Assembly: GCA_014584295.1 (NCBI GenBank)
Contig: JACTNC010000049.1
Span: 1-38,737, forward strand
DNA: 38,737 bases
Direction: 5' to 3'
Source of the DNA: Verrucomicrobiota bacterium
Lineage (GTDB): Bacteria > Verrucomicrobiota > Verrucomicrobiia > Opitutales > Opitutaceae
Shown: positions 24,447 through 32,287 of the stretch, piece after piece
Layout of the letters: the number at the start of each line of letters is the position of its first letter
Numbering within the stretch: position 1 is the first letter of the stretch
Notes under the pieces: model-generated
Database searches by the model: none
Told to the model about the DNA's origin: nothing
What the model saw: only the letters and a program-made list of their open reading frames with translations
Program-made: the position numbers and the translations under genes

Positions 24447-24565
24447 GGGGCGCCGACGAGGAGCCCGCGATCAGGGCAGGCTTTGCGCGCAGAAACTTGG
24501 GCGCGACCTTGACTGCCCATATAATGCGGACGGGGCAGAGTTAGAGGAATTCGAGCGAAGCGAGC
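24447..24565. repeat. Flanking direct repeat, copy B
   Basis: The second copy of the repeat at 18942-19093, in the same orientation and about 30 bp shorter. It fills part of the 350-bp gap between arsR and the metal-efflux operon. On the plus strand it contains TTGGGC (24497-24502) and TATAAT (24520-24525) spaced by 17 nt, a possible promoter toward the efflux genes. The -10-like element is TAGAAT in copy A. The rest of the gap up to 24714 shows nothing recognisable. Confidence 0.8.
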
Positions 24566-24714
24566 GTAACGTCCTAGTTTGAGGACCAGGGCTCACGATC
24601 TATTTGGGGCCAGTTGATTCTTTCGGCCGCGGCAAACTCCACAGTGACAATCAGTAGTCGCGTTATGTCGGCTGAGTAGAAGGCTCAGGCAGGGTGAGCG
24701 TGGCCAAGTGGCAA

Positions 24715-24743
24715 TTGACAAAAAAATGCGCAGCGTCGATTAG
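24715..24743 (+). promoter_or_regulatory. Candidate promoter of the metal-efflux operon
   Basis: A perfect TTGACA (24715-24720) is followed after 17 nt by GATTAG (24738-24743), a weak -10. Transcription would start near 24750, inside or at the first possible start codons, so the first gene would need a GTG at 24752 and an almost leaderless message. An A-rich stretch follows the -35. A stronger -10 lies in repeat copy B, and either or both could be used. Confidence 0.35.
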
Positions 24744-25150
24744 TGAGATCAGTGTCCACGCTCCGCCACATCATCGCGATTGTCCTGTTGGCCCTTTGGT
24801 TGCCGACAACTCAGCATTGCGGATTGGAGGCGGCGGGGCTGATCGCAGCAGAATCTCCCCACGGAGCTGACCTCGGGTGTTGTCAGACGGGCAGCGGTCC
24901 TTGCACCCATGACGGATGCAATGTGGTCGAGAGCAGCCTCATTAAGTCCAGCAACGAGACGATCAAGGTGCCGACCCCCTTGTTGGCTGCCTGCACCTGC
25001 TTTCTTTGTTTGCAGCTTTTGCCGCTGGTCGTGGCCGTTGAACCGATCTTTGCGGTTACTTCGTCCGAGTCCCCGGAGCATTGGGTTCCGGTCTGGCAGT
25101 TTGTCCGCCGCGCCGCGCCGCTGTCGCGCGCGCCCTCGCTGATTGGTTGA
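24743..25150 (+). CDS. Small exported Cys/His protein, CzcI-like position
   Basis: A protein of about 133-135 residues starting at GTG 24743 or 24752. An N-terminal hydrophobic helix (HIIAIVLLALWLPTTQ) looks like a signal peptide or anchor. The following region has cysteines and histidines (QHCGLEA, LGCCQTGSGPCTHDGCN) suited to metal binding. A second hydrophobic stretch (LLAACTCFLCLQLLPLVVAV) is near residue 80. In Cupriavidus czc systems a small exported protein, CzcI, precedes czcC in the same place; the analogy rests on position and general character, not on visible similarity. The function is probably metal sensing or sequestration, but this is not demonstrated. Confidence 0.6.
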   Translation: MRSVSTLRHIIAIVLLALWLPTTQHCGLEAAGLIAAESPHGADLGCCQTGSGPCTHDGCNVVESSLIKSSNETIKVPTPLLAACTCFLCLQLLPLVVAVEPIFAVTSSESPEHWVPVWQFVRRAAPLSRAPSLIG

Positions 25151-25234
25151 TTAGTCCCTGCGCGGACTAGTCAGCCTGCCCCTGTAATCGCCCCCGCTTC
25201 GGGACGCCTGCGCGCGTCCGTTCACCGCGGGGGC
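25151..25234 (+). promoter_or_regulatory. Structured leader with two hairpins before the TolC gene
   Basis: Hairpin 1 is TAGTCC-CTGCGC-GGACTA (25152-25169). Hairpin 2 is GGACGC-CTGCGC-GCGTCC (25202-25219), nested within an outer 8-bp stem GCCCCCGC/GCGGGGGC (25190-25197 with 25227-25234) that is followed by only three T residues. Both hairpins have the same CTGCGC loop. They occupy the 121-bp gap between the small first gene and the TolC-family gene. Attenuation, RNA processing or protein binding are all possible. Confidence 0.5.
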
Positions 25235-25271
25235 TTTCCCACCCTCATTGTCGTTTCGTTTTTCCGTATTC

Positions 25272-26582
25272 ATGAAATCCACCGCTACTCCAGTCACTCA
25301 CTTCATTCGGCCCGCACTCGGGCTGCTTTCCCTTGCCCTTGTCGGGGCGGCGCGCGCCCAGCCCGCGACCGCGGATTCCGCGTCCGCGGTTTCCATTTCT
25401 TCGCTTGTCAGCGAAATCACCAACAACAATCCCGAACGCCGCTTTTATCAGGAGGAAATCGTCGCGGCAAAATCGGGTCTCCGCATCGCCGGGCGGCTCA
25501 CCGATCCGTCGGTCTCGCTCGACCTCGGCCAAAAGCGCCTGAAGGACTCCTCCGGCGCGAACATCGGCGACGGCACCGTGTGGTCCGTCTCCGTCTCGCA
25601 GACTTTCGAATGGCCCGGCCGCCTCTCGCTGCGCAAGGCCATTGCCAACCGGCAGGTTGATCTGGCCGAACTCGGCGTCGCTCGGTTCGAAAATGCACTC
25701 AGCGCGCGGGCTCGCACACTGGCATTCGGACTCTACGCCTCGAACGTCAAGGCGGCTGCGATTCGCGAGGTCTCGGACCGCTTCTCCGCCCTGAAGGAGA
25801 CGTTCCTGGCGCGTGATCCCGCCGGTGTCACCCCGTTGCTGGAAACGCGCGTGATCGAAGCCAGCGAACTGGCGCTGCAGCGCCGCGCCACCGAGGCGGA
25901 ACTCGCAGTGCAGGCCGCATTGATCGAACTCAATCTGCTCCGCGGCGTCGCCGTCGACGCCCCGCTGACCGTCAAAGCGCCGGCGATGAGTTTCAACGCG
26001 TTGCCCGGAAGCCCCGAACTCTTGGCCGCCGCGCGCGAAAAGAACTTCGACTACCGCATGCGTCTCGTCGAACTGGAGCAGCAGGGCCTCTCGGTCCGTC
26101 TCGCCCAAAACGAACGCTATCCCGGGGTCACGGTTTCGCCGTATCTCTCCAAGGATAACGTCGGGGATCGCGAGACCATCGTTGGACTCGGCTTGAGCGT
26201 CCCGCTGCCGGTCACCGGTCGCACGGGTGCCGCCGTGGAAGTGGCCAATGCGCGCCGCCGCCAGGCCGAGACTGCGGTCGCCGTCGCGTTACGCGAATTG
26301 GACCGCGAGGTCATCACGGCTTCGCAGGCGTTCTCCACGAAGATGGCGGAATCTCGCCGCTGGTCCCCGGATTCAGTCCAGAAATTCCGCGAAGCTGCGG
26401 AACTGGCCGACCGCCACTATCGCACGGGAGCGGTGCAAATCGCGACCTACGTCGAGTTGCAGAACAGCTACCTCGATGCCGTGGAGGCGCTGCTCGACAC
26501 GCAGCGCGAAACGCTCGAAGCCGGGCTCAAGATTCAGCAGCTCACCGGCCTCGACCTGAACCCTGTAGAAATCGCACCATGA
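25272..26582 (+). CDS. TolC-family outer-membrane efflux protein (CzcC-like)
   Basis: A 436-residue outer-membrane factor. A signal peptide (LGLLSLALVGAARAQ) precedes two repeats of long amphipathic helices typical of the OEP family; DPSVSLDLGQKRL and QTFEWPGRLSLRKAIANRQVDLA mark the first, and VSPYLSKDNVGDRETIVGLGLSVPLPVTGR the second. The FEWPGR segment is common in CzcC/CnrC-type proteins. It forms the outer channel for the RND pump encoded downstream. The stop overlaps the adaptor start by 4 nt (ATGA). The ATG at 25272 begins the signal peptide. Confidence 0.92.
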   Translation: MKSTATPVTHFIRPALGLLSLALVGAARAQPATADSASAVSISSLVSEITNNNPERRFYQEEIVAAKSGLRIAGRLTDPSVSLDLGQKRLKDSSGANIGDGTVWSVSVSQTFEWPGRLSLRKAIANRQVDLAELGVARFENALSARARTLAFGLYASNVKAAAIREVSDRFSALKETFLARDPAGVTPLLETRVIEASELALQRRATEAELAVQAALIELNLLRGVAVDAPLTVKAPAMSFNALPGSPELLAAAREKNFDYRMRLVELEQQGLSVRLAQNERYPGVTVSPYLSKDNVGDRETIVGLGLSVPLPVTGRTGAAVEVANARRRQAETAVAVALRELDREVITASQAFSTKMAESRRWSPDSVQKFREAAELADRHYRTGAVQIATYVELQNSYLDAVEALLDTQRETLEAGLKIQQLTGLDLNPVEIAP

Positions 26583-27289
26583 AGAACCCTCCCTGGCTCA
26601 TTGTTGGCGTCCTCGGCTCCGCGCTGCTCTTCACCGGGTGCGGGAAGAAGAGCTCGGACAACGCAAGCGGCGAAACCTCCGAACACGCCGAAGGCGAGGA
26701 AGGCGGAGAAACCGGTGTGACCTACAAGGAAGGTCGCGGTCTCCAGCTCGTGCCGGAGGTGATCAAGGCACTCGACCTCCGCACCGTCGAAGCGGACGAA
26801 CGTGAAGTCACGGCGGAGCTTGAGGTCACCGCTCAGGTTTTCGCGACTAAGCCGAAGGTGCTGGCCAGTGCCAGCCTGCCTGCGGACCGAGCCGAACTGC
26901 TGCGAGACGCCTCGTTTGAAGGCGCGTCGCTCGTCCGGATCGACACTTCGACCACGACCGCCACCCGTCTCGCCGACGCCGTGTTCGCCCTGGAATCCGC
27001 TCCCAGCCGCCAAATCGGCGACTTTGTCCAAATCGCGATCAGGGGTAAGCCCACCAAGGTCCTCACCGTGCCTCGCTCGGCCATCCTCGATGCCGCTGCC
27101 GGCACCTTCGTCTACGTCGTCAACGGCAACGCCTACTTGCGCACCCCGGTCAAGGTTGGCGCGCGCAGCGGCGAACTCGTCGAAATCACCGACGGGGTCT
27201 ACGCCGGCGATGTCGTTGTCGCCGCTCCCGTCGACCAGCTCTGGCTTGCGGAACTCCGCCTGACCAAGGGCGGCGGTCACGCCCACTAA
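26579..27289 (+). CDS. Short periplasmic adaptor (CzcB-like) lipoprotein
   Basis: A 236-residue protein in the adaptor position between the outer-membrane and pump genes. It has a lipoprotein signal with the lipobox LFTGC, then a Glu/Gly-rich linker. A beta-rich part follows, with VTAELEVTAQVFATKP, then QIGDFVQIAIRG, VLTVPRSAILDAAAGTFVYVVNG, and GVYAGDVVVAAPVDQLWLAELRL near the end. This resembles the beta-barrel and membrane-proximal regions of CzcB/CusB. The alpha-helical hairpin and paired lipoyl half-motifs that make adaptors 350-500 residues long are missing. The C-terminus is GGGHAH. It overlaps czcC by 4 nt. Confidence 0.8.
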   Translation: MKNPPWLIVGVLGSALLFTGCGKKSSDNASGETSEHAEGEEGGETGVTYKEGRGLQLVPEVIKALDLRTVEADEREVTAELEVTAQVFATKPKVLASASLPADRAELLRDASFEGASLVRIDTSTTTATRLADAVFALESAPSRQIGDFVQIAIRGKPTKVLTVPRSAILDAAAGTFVYVVNGNAYLRTPVKVGARSGELVEITDGVYAGDVVVAAPVDQLWLAELRLTKGGGHAH

Positions 27290-27322
27290 ATCAACCCGTT
27301 TCAAAATTAATCTCGTTCTCCC

Positions 27323-30300
27323 ATGATCGACAAGATCCTCGAGTTTGCCCTCCGCCAGCGCGTCTTCGTGATGCTCGGCGCCGTGGCGCTCCTATTCGTC
27401 GGGCTTTGGTCAGCCGTAAGGCTGCCCATCGATGCCGTCCCCGACATCACCAATGTGCAGGTGCAGATAAACACCTCGGTGCCCTCGCTGGCACCGGAAG
27501 AAATCGAAAAGCTCGTTACGTATCCCATCGAAGTTGAGATGGGTGGCATCGAAAAGCTTCTCGAAGTCCGGTCCATTTCGAAGTTTGGCCTCTCGCAGGT
27601 CACTTTGATCTTCCAGGAGGGCACGGACATCTACCGCGCCCGCCAGCTGGCCGGCGAACGCCTGCAGGCCGTTCTCGACGAACTGCCGCCAGGCGTGACG
27701 CCCAAGCTTGCCCCGATCACGACCGGCCTTGGGGAAATCTACCACTACACGGTCCGCTACAAGAAGGACTTCAAGGACGCCCCGGCCAACCCGATTGACC
27801 GCCTCCGCGAACTCAAGCTCGCGCAGGATTACATCGTGAAGCCGGCGCTTCGCACGGTTCCCGGCGTCACGGAGGTCAACACCTCCGGCGGCTACGAGAA
27901 GCAGATCGTGATCATGCCCGACCCGGCGAAGCTGACGAGCGTCGGCCTCACGGTTGGCGAAGTCTCGGACGTAATCGCCGAGAATGTCTCCAATGCCGGC
28001 GGCTCCGTCGTCGAGAAAGGCGGCGAGGCCGTCACGGTTCGTTCCATCGGCCGCGTGCAGACCACCGAGGAGATTGCGAACCTTCCGCTGCGCTTCGCTG
28101 GCGCTCGTCCGAGCACCCTCCGCGTAAAAGACGTGGCGGAGGTGGCCATCGGTTCGGGCGTCCGGACCGGTTCGGCCACCCATGACGGGGCCGAGGCGGT
28201 GCTCGGCTCGGCCCTCATGCTGATCGGCGAAAACAGCCGCTTGGTTTCGGGCCGCGTGCACGAGCGCATCGAAGAGCTGAAGCCCAAGCTGCCGGCGGGC
28301 ATGGAGGTCGAAACGGTCTACAACCGCACCGACCTCGTGAACGCCACGATCAAGACGGTCGAGAAGAACCTGCTCGAAGGTGCGATTCTCGTCATTGCCA
28401 TCCTGATCGGCCTCCTGGGCAACTGGCGTGCCGCGCTGATTGTCGCCACGGCAATCCCGCTCTCGATGCTCTTCGCAATGACCGGAATGGTCCGTTACGG
28501 AGTTTCCGGCAACCTGATGAGTCTTGGTGCGGTCGACTTCGGCTTGATCGTCGACGGTGCCGTCGTCATGGCGGAAAACATCGTGCGCATGCTGGCACAC
28601 CGCCAGCACCAGCTGGGCCGCCTGCTCACCCGCGAGGAACGGGTTCACACGATCCTCACGGCCTGCAAACAGGTCGGCACCCCGACGGTGTTCGGTGTGG
28701 CGATCATCACCATCGTCTATCTGCCGATGTTCACGCTCTCCGGCGTGGAAGGAAAGATGTTCACCCCGATGGCTTTCACGGTCGTCTTCGCGCTGATCGG
28801 CGCGCTGATCTTGGCTCTGACGGTCGTCCCGGTGCTCTGCTCCTACTTCATGGGCGGCAAGGTGAGCGAGGAGGACAATTTCCTCATCCGCTTCGCCAAA
28901 CGCGTCTACACACCGGTGCTGCACTTCAGCCTGCGCATGCGCTGGCTCATGTCCGCCATCGCCGTCGGTATCTTCGCGATCTCGGTCGGTGTGTTCCTGC
29001 GCCTCGGCGCCGAATTCATCCCGCAGCTCGATGAAGGTTCGCTCGCCGCGCAGATGATCCGAACCACCAGCATCAGCCTGTCCTCGTCGCTCGAAATGCA
29101 GACGGCGGCCGAGAAGCTGATGTTGGATAAGTTCCCGGAGGTCACCCACACGTTCGCTCGCGTCGGCACCTCAGAGGTCGCGACCGACCCCATGGGCGTC
29201 AACGTTGGCGACAGCTACATCATGCTGAAGCAGCCGTCGGAGTGGCGGAAGATCGATGGCCGCACCATCACCAAGGACGAACTGACGAACATGATGTCGA
29301 AGGAGCTGGGCGTCCACTTCCCCGGCCAGAGCTATCTGTTCTCCCAACCGATTGAGCTGCGGTTCAACGAACTCCTTTCGGGCAGCCGCGCCGACATTGC
29401 GATCAAGGTCTTCGGCGATAACTACGACACGCTGGAGAAGGTCGCCGGCGAGGTTCGCGAAATCGTCGAGAAGATTCCCGGCGCGGCGGACGTTGAGTTC
29501 GACGCGGCCGGCAAAGCGCCGGTGCTGCAGGTTGTGCTCAACCGTCAGGCGATGACGCGCTACAACGTCCATGCCGACGAGGTTAACAAGGTGATTGAAA
29601 CCGCGTTTGCCGGACTTGAGGGCGGCGTGATCGTCGACGGCAACCGTCGCTATCCGATTGTCACGCGCATGCCCGAGAGCGCGCGCCGGGACTTCGCCAA
29701 TGTCGCGCATCTCCCCATCCGCACGTCGGACGGCGGCATGGTGACGCTCGGCCAGGTCGCGGACGTCACCATGACCGAAAGCGTGAACACGATCAGCCGC
29801 GAGTCGTTCCAGCGCCGCATGGCGATCCAGGTCAACCTGCGCGGCCGTGACGTGCAGAGCTTCGTGCAGGAAGCGCAGGAGAAGATTTCCACGAGCGTTA
29901 AGATGCCCGAGGGATACTTCGTCGAGTATGGCGGCGCCTTCAAGAACCTGCAGGAAGCCCGCACCCGCCTGATGATCGTCGTGCCTGCGGCCCTAGCGCT
30001 GATCTTCCTGCTTATCTTCATGGCGTTTGGCAGCGTGCGGCAGGCGTTAATCGTCTACACGGGCATTCCGCTCGCGGTAACCGGCGGCATCTTCGCCCTC
30101 TGGCTGCGCGACCTGCCGTTCTCCATCTCGGCGGCGGTGGGGTTCATCGCGCTCTCGGGCGTCGCCGTCCTCAACGGTGTGATGATGATCTCGTTCATCA
30201 ACCAGCTTCGCGAGGAGGGGAAGAATGTGCGGGACGCCGTGATCGAAGGCGCGCTTACCCGGCTTCGGCCCGTGTTGATGACGGCATTGGTCGCCGCTCT

Positions 30301-30499
30301 CGGCTTCGTGCCGATGGCGCTGGCGCACGGTTCCGGTGCCGAGGTCCAGCGGCCCATCGCGACCGTCGTCATCGGCGGCATCATCACCGCCACGTTCCTC
30401 ACGCTCGTGCTGCTTCCGACCCTCTACTGCTGGTTTGAGAGGGACAAGGAGACGGCGCTGCCCACCCAAACTCCAACCCCCAACCAAGGACACGCGTGA
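27323..30499 (+). CDS. czcA: CzcA-type heavy-metal RND efflux pump
   Basis: A 1058-residue inner-membrane proton antiporter of the HME-RND group. The helix-4 signature is VDFGLIVDGAVVMAENIV, with D405, D411 and E418 corresponding to the proton-relay residues of CzcA. This form is typical of Zn/Co/Cd/Ni pumps and unlike the CusA form. Two hydrophilic periplasmic loops follow TM1 and TM7. The N-terminus (DKILEFALRQRVFVM) and the length are normal. The start is 33 bp after the adaptor, and the stop overlaps the next gene by 4 nt (GTGA). Metal specificity cannot be fixed from sequence alone. Confidence 0.97.
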   Translation: MIDKILEFALRQRVFVMLGAVALLFVGLWSAVRLPIDAVPDITNVQVQINTSVPSLAPEEIEKLVTYPIEVEMGGIEKLLEVRSISKFGLSQVTLIFQEGTDIYRARQLAGERLQAVLDELPPGVTPKLAPITTGLGEIYHYTVRYKKDFKDAPANPIDRLRELKLAQDYIVKPALRTVPGVTEVNTSGGYEKQIVIMPDPAKLTSVGLTVGEVSDVIAENVSNAGGSVVEKGGEAVTVRSIGRVQTTEEIANLPLRFAGARPSTLRVKDVAEVAIGSGVRTGSATHDGAEAVLGSALMLIGENSRLVSGRVHERIEELKPKLPAGMEVETVYNRTDLVNATIKTVEKNLLEGAILVIAILIGLLGNWRAALIVATAIPLSMLFAMTGMVRYGVSGNLMSLGAVDFGLIVDGAVVMAENIVRMLAHRQHQLGRLLTREERVHTILTACKQVGTPTVFGVAIITIVYLPMFTLSGVEGKMFTPMAFTVVFALIGALILALTVVPVLCSYFMGGKVSEEDNFLIRFAKRVYTPVLHFSLRMRWLMSAIAVGIFAISVGVFLRLGAEFIPQLDEGSLAAQMIRTTSISLSSSLEMQTAAEKLMLDKFPEVTHTFARVGTSEVATDPMGVNVGDSYIMLKQPSEWRKIDGRTITKDELTNMMSKELGVHFPGQSYLFSQPIELRFNELLSGSRADIAIKVFGDNYDTLEKVAGEVREIVEKIPGAADVEFDAAGKAPVLQVVLNRQAMTRYNVHADEVNKVIETAFAGLEGGVIVDGNRRYPIVTRMPESARRDFANVAHLPIRTSDGGMVTLGQVADVTMTESVNTISRESFQRRMAIQVNLRGRDVQSFVQEAQEKISTSVKMPEGYFVEYGGAFKNLQEARTRLMIVVPAALALIFLLIFMAFGSVRQALIVYTGIPLAVTGGIFALWLRDLPFSISAAVGFIALSGVAVLNGVMMISFINQLREEGKNVRDAVIEGALTRLRPVLMTALVAALGFVPMALAHGSGAEVQRPIATVVIGGIITATFLTLVLLPTLYCWFERDKETALPTQTPTPNQGHA

Positions 30500-30906
30500 A
30501 AACCACCACAGTGTTTCTGCTCGCGGGAGTGGCCATCCTGACCGGATGCGCCACGCCCTTTCGGGCTCCGCCCGATGTTGCGCACATCAAGCTTACTCGC
30601 ACCGACGACTCGCCCACGGTCATGGTCGAGAAGATCTGGCTGGAGCGAAAGAAGGGTCCGTTGGTGTTGAAGGGCTATGTGGTGAAGCGGCTTTCGGCCA
30701 CCGACACCACGGGCACCCACCTTGACGTAACGCTGTTCGATAGTGCGGGCACCGTGCTGCGCAGCACCGTCGAACACTTCGAACCGCGGCAGATTCCGCG
30801 GCGCTACCGCCGGCCGGATTACGCCAGCTACAGCATCACGCTTGATCCACTGCCGGACACCACCGCCCGAATCGATGTTCGGGCCCACGAAGGCAATCAC
30901 CCCTAA
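30496..30906 (+). CDS. Small lipoprotein of unknown function
   Basis: A 136-residue protein with a lipoprotein signal (VFLLAGVAILTGCA). The mature part is beta-rich, with HIKLTRTDDSPTVMVEKIWLERK, LVLKGYVVKR and HLDVTLFDSAGTVLRSTVEHF, and ends in RIDVRAHEGNHP. The pattern suggests a single immunoglobulin-like or FxLYD-like beta sandwich. I recognise no named family. It starts with GTG inside the czcA stop (GTGA), so it is translationally coupled to the pump and may assist it in the periplasm. Confidence 0.78.
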   Translation: MKTTTVFLLAGVAILTGCATPFRAPPDVAHIKLTRTDDSPTVMVEKIWLERKKGPLVLKGYVVKRLSATDTTGTHLDVTLFDSAGTVLRSTVEHFEPRQIPRRYRRPDYASYSITLDPLPDTTARIDVRAHEGNHP

Positions 30907-30924
30907 ATCACCACAATGTATCCC

Positions 30925-31383
30925 ATGAAATCCATCCGTCACCTCGCCCTGCTCGTTCTCGCAGCTGTCGCTACCGCGACGGCTTTTGCCGCCAAGCCGA
31001 TTCCCGGCCCCAAGGGCGGCAAGATCGTTACGACCGACTCCCCGCACGTGGAGTTCCTCGTCGCTCCTGATCACACCGTTGTCGTTTCCTTCTACGACAA
31101 GGACCTGAAGCCCGTCGCCCCCGGCGGCCAGATCGTAACCGCGGTCGCGGAGGCAAAAACGGGCAAAGCCAACCTCAGCTTCAACGCGAAGGACGGCTCG
31201 CTCGTTTCCACGACACCGCTCCCGGAGGGTGATGGCTATCGCATCGTCCTTCAGGTCCGCGACAACGCGGGGGCCAAGCCGAAGAACTACCGCGTCGAGT
31301 TCCACGACGAGGTCTGCGGCGAGTGCAAGCACGCCGAATACGCCTGTGTGTGCGACGAAGCGGGCGGCAAACACGACCACTAA
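30925..31383 (+). CDS. Exported protein with Cys/His tail, metal-binding candidate
   Basis: A 152-residue periplasmic protein. A signal peptide (HLALLVLAAVATATAFAA) is followed by GPKGGKIVTTDSPHVEFLVAPDHTVVVSFYDKDLKPV, which resembles the GPHGG segment at the N-terminus of some CzcB adaptors. After a second beta region the chain ends in CGECKHAEYACVCDEAGG and KHDH, with four cysteines and several histidines. This suggests periplasmic metal capture or delivery, but it is inference. The start may be the ATG at 30916 or 30925; the latter fits the signal peptide. The next gene begins 9 bp later. Confidence 0.75.
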   Translation: MKSIRHLALLVLAAVATATAFAAKPIPGPKGGKIVTTDSPHVEFLVAPDHTVVVSFYDKDLKPVAPGGQIVTAVAEAKTGKANLSFNAKDGSLVSTTPLPEGDGYRIVLQVRDNAGAKPKNYRVEFHDEVCGECKHAEYACVCDEAGGKHDH

Positions 31384-31392
31384 GCATCCCCC

Positions 31393-31737
31393 ATGAAAGT
31401 AATTGTCGCATTCATTCGCCCGACGAAGGAGGAGGCCGTGCGGGAGGTCTTGCACGATCTCCCGGGCGTCACCGGAGCAACCTTCGCTGACGTTCGCGGC
31501 TTCGGCCGGGGACGCGGCCATAGTCATTCCCAAAGCATCTCGGACGAGGCCGTCGTCGGCACTCTCCCGAAAGTGCGGTTGGATGTGATGGTCGCAGACG
31601 AACACGTCGAGACCACGCAACGAGCCATCGCGTCCGTGGCGCAGACCCGAAACCGTGGCGACGGCAAGGTCTATGTCCTGCCTGTTGAATCGGCCTTGCG
31701 CATCAGCACCGGCGAGACCGGTGCGAGTGCCGTCTAG
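31393..31737 (+). CDS. PII-like protein of metal-efflux operons (PII-NG type)
   Basis: A 114-residue member of the PII fold. The conserved parts are MKVIVAFIRPTKEEAVREVL, LPKVRLDVMVADE, RGDGKVYVLPVE and the C-terminal RISTGETG. The T-loop reads GFGRGRGHSHSQS in place of the usual Tyr-containing loop, so uridylylation is unlikely and metal or nucleotide sensing by the His-Ser loop is plausible. A PII subgroup (PII-NG) linked to RND metal pumps has been described. It is cytoplasmic and may couple nucleotide or metal state to the pump. Confidence 0.85.
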   Translation: MKVIVAFIRPTKEEAVREVLHDLPGVTGATFADVRGFGRGRGHSHSQSISDEAVVGTLPKVRLDVMVADEHVETTQRAIASVAQTRNRGDGKVYVLPVESALRISTGETGASAV

Positions 31738-31775
31738 CGCCGCTGCCACGTTCGAAGAACGAGAACCACCGTTTG

Positions 31776-31844
31776 ATGAACCACCAACCCCCTGAACCGG
31801 CCTCCCTGGGCTCTTCCGGGCGGCTGGCCGGTGAATCACAATGA
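31776..31844 (+). CDS. Possible 22-residue leader ORF
   Basis: An ATG at 31776 opens a 22-codon frame rich in Pro, Gly and Ser. Its TGA overlaps the next gene's ATG (ATGA). It could be a coupling leader for the following lipoprotein gene. There is no ribosome site and no family, so it may be chance. Confidence 0.2.
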   Translation: MNHQPPEPASLGSSGRLAGESQ

Positions 31845-32287
31845 ACCCCAAAATAATCCTGATCGCCGTGTTGGGCGCAGCCACTCTCAGTGGCTGCGCC
31901 TCCACCGCCCAGCACAAGCTGGCGCAGGAAGCGACGCAACTGGGCGCTCCCGCTCGCCTGACGGACAAACTCAACCGAGGCGGCCGGCTGACCCTGGCCG
32001 ATATTGAAACGATGACGCGGCAGGCTGTTCCCGAAGCCGACATCTTGTCCTATCTTCGCCAGTCCGACGCCCGCTATGAGCTGACGATCGCGCAGATCGA
32101 CCAGATGCGAGCATCGGGAGTATCTGATCGGGTGATCGACTACCTGCTTTCAACGCCAAGTCAGTCGGCGCGACGGTGGGGTAGCTATCCGTATGGCTTC
32201 CGCACCTACGGATATGGTCACTTCGGACGCGGCTACTACGGATCGTTCGGTCACGGGTTTGGTCACCACGGAGGGCATCACCGATGA
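31841..32287 (+). CDS. Gly/Tyr/His-tailed lipoprotein, unknown function
   Basis: A 148-residue lipoprotein with the lipobox ATLSGCAS. A helical middle part (LTDKLNRGGRLTLADIETMTRQAVPEADILSYLRQS, then LTIAQIDQMRASGVSDRVIDYLL) looks like two short helical repeats of the kind seen in small periplasmic proteins. The tail is dominated by Gly, Tyr, Phe and His (YGHFGRGYYGSFGHGFGHH) and could bind metal or the cell surface. No named family is recognised. The stop overlaps the next start by 4 nt. Confidence 0.75.
   Translation: MNPKIILIAVLGAATLSGCASTAQHKLAQEATQLGAPARLTDKLNRGGRLTLADIETMTRQAVPEADILSYLRQSDARYELTIAQIDQMRASGVSDRVIDYLLSTPSQSARRWGSYPYGFRTYGYGHFGRGYYGSFGHGFGHHGGHHR

Noticed and set aside
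27410..29149. Long open frame (579 codons) on the minus strand opposite czcA
   Set aside because: It lies wholly within czcA, is dominated by His, Asp, Arg and Glu as expected from antisense of a high-GC gene, and has no family features.
30424..32043. Minus-strand open frame of 539 codons across the small exported genes
   Set aside because: It crosses several well-supported plus-strand genes with signal peptides, and its composition is that of antisense reading.
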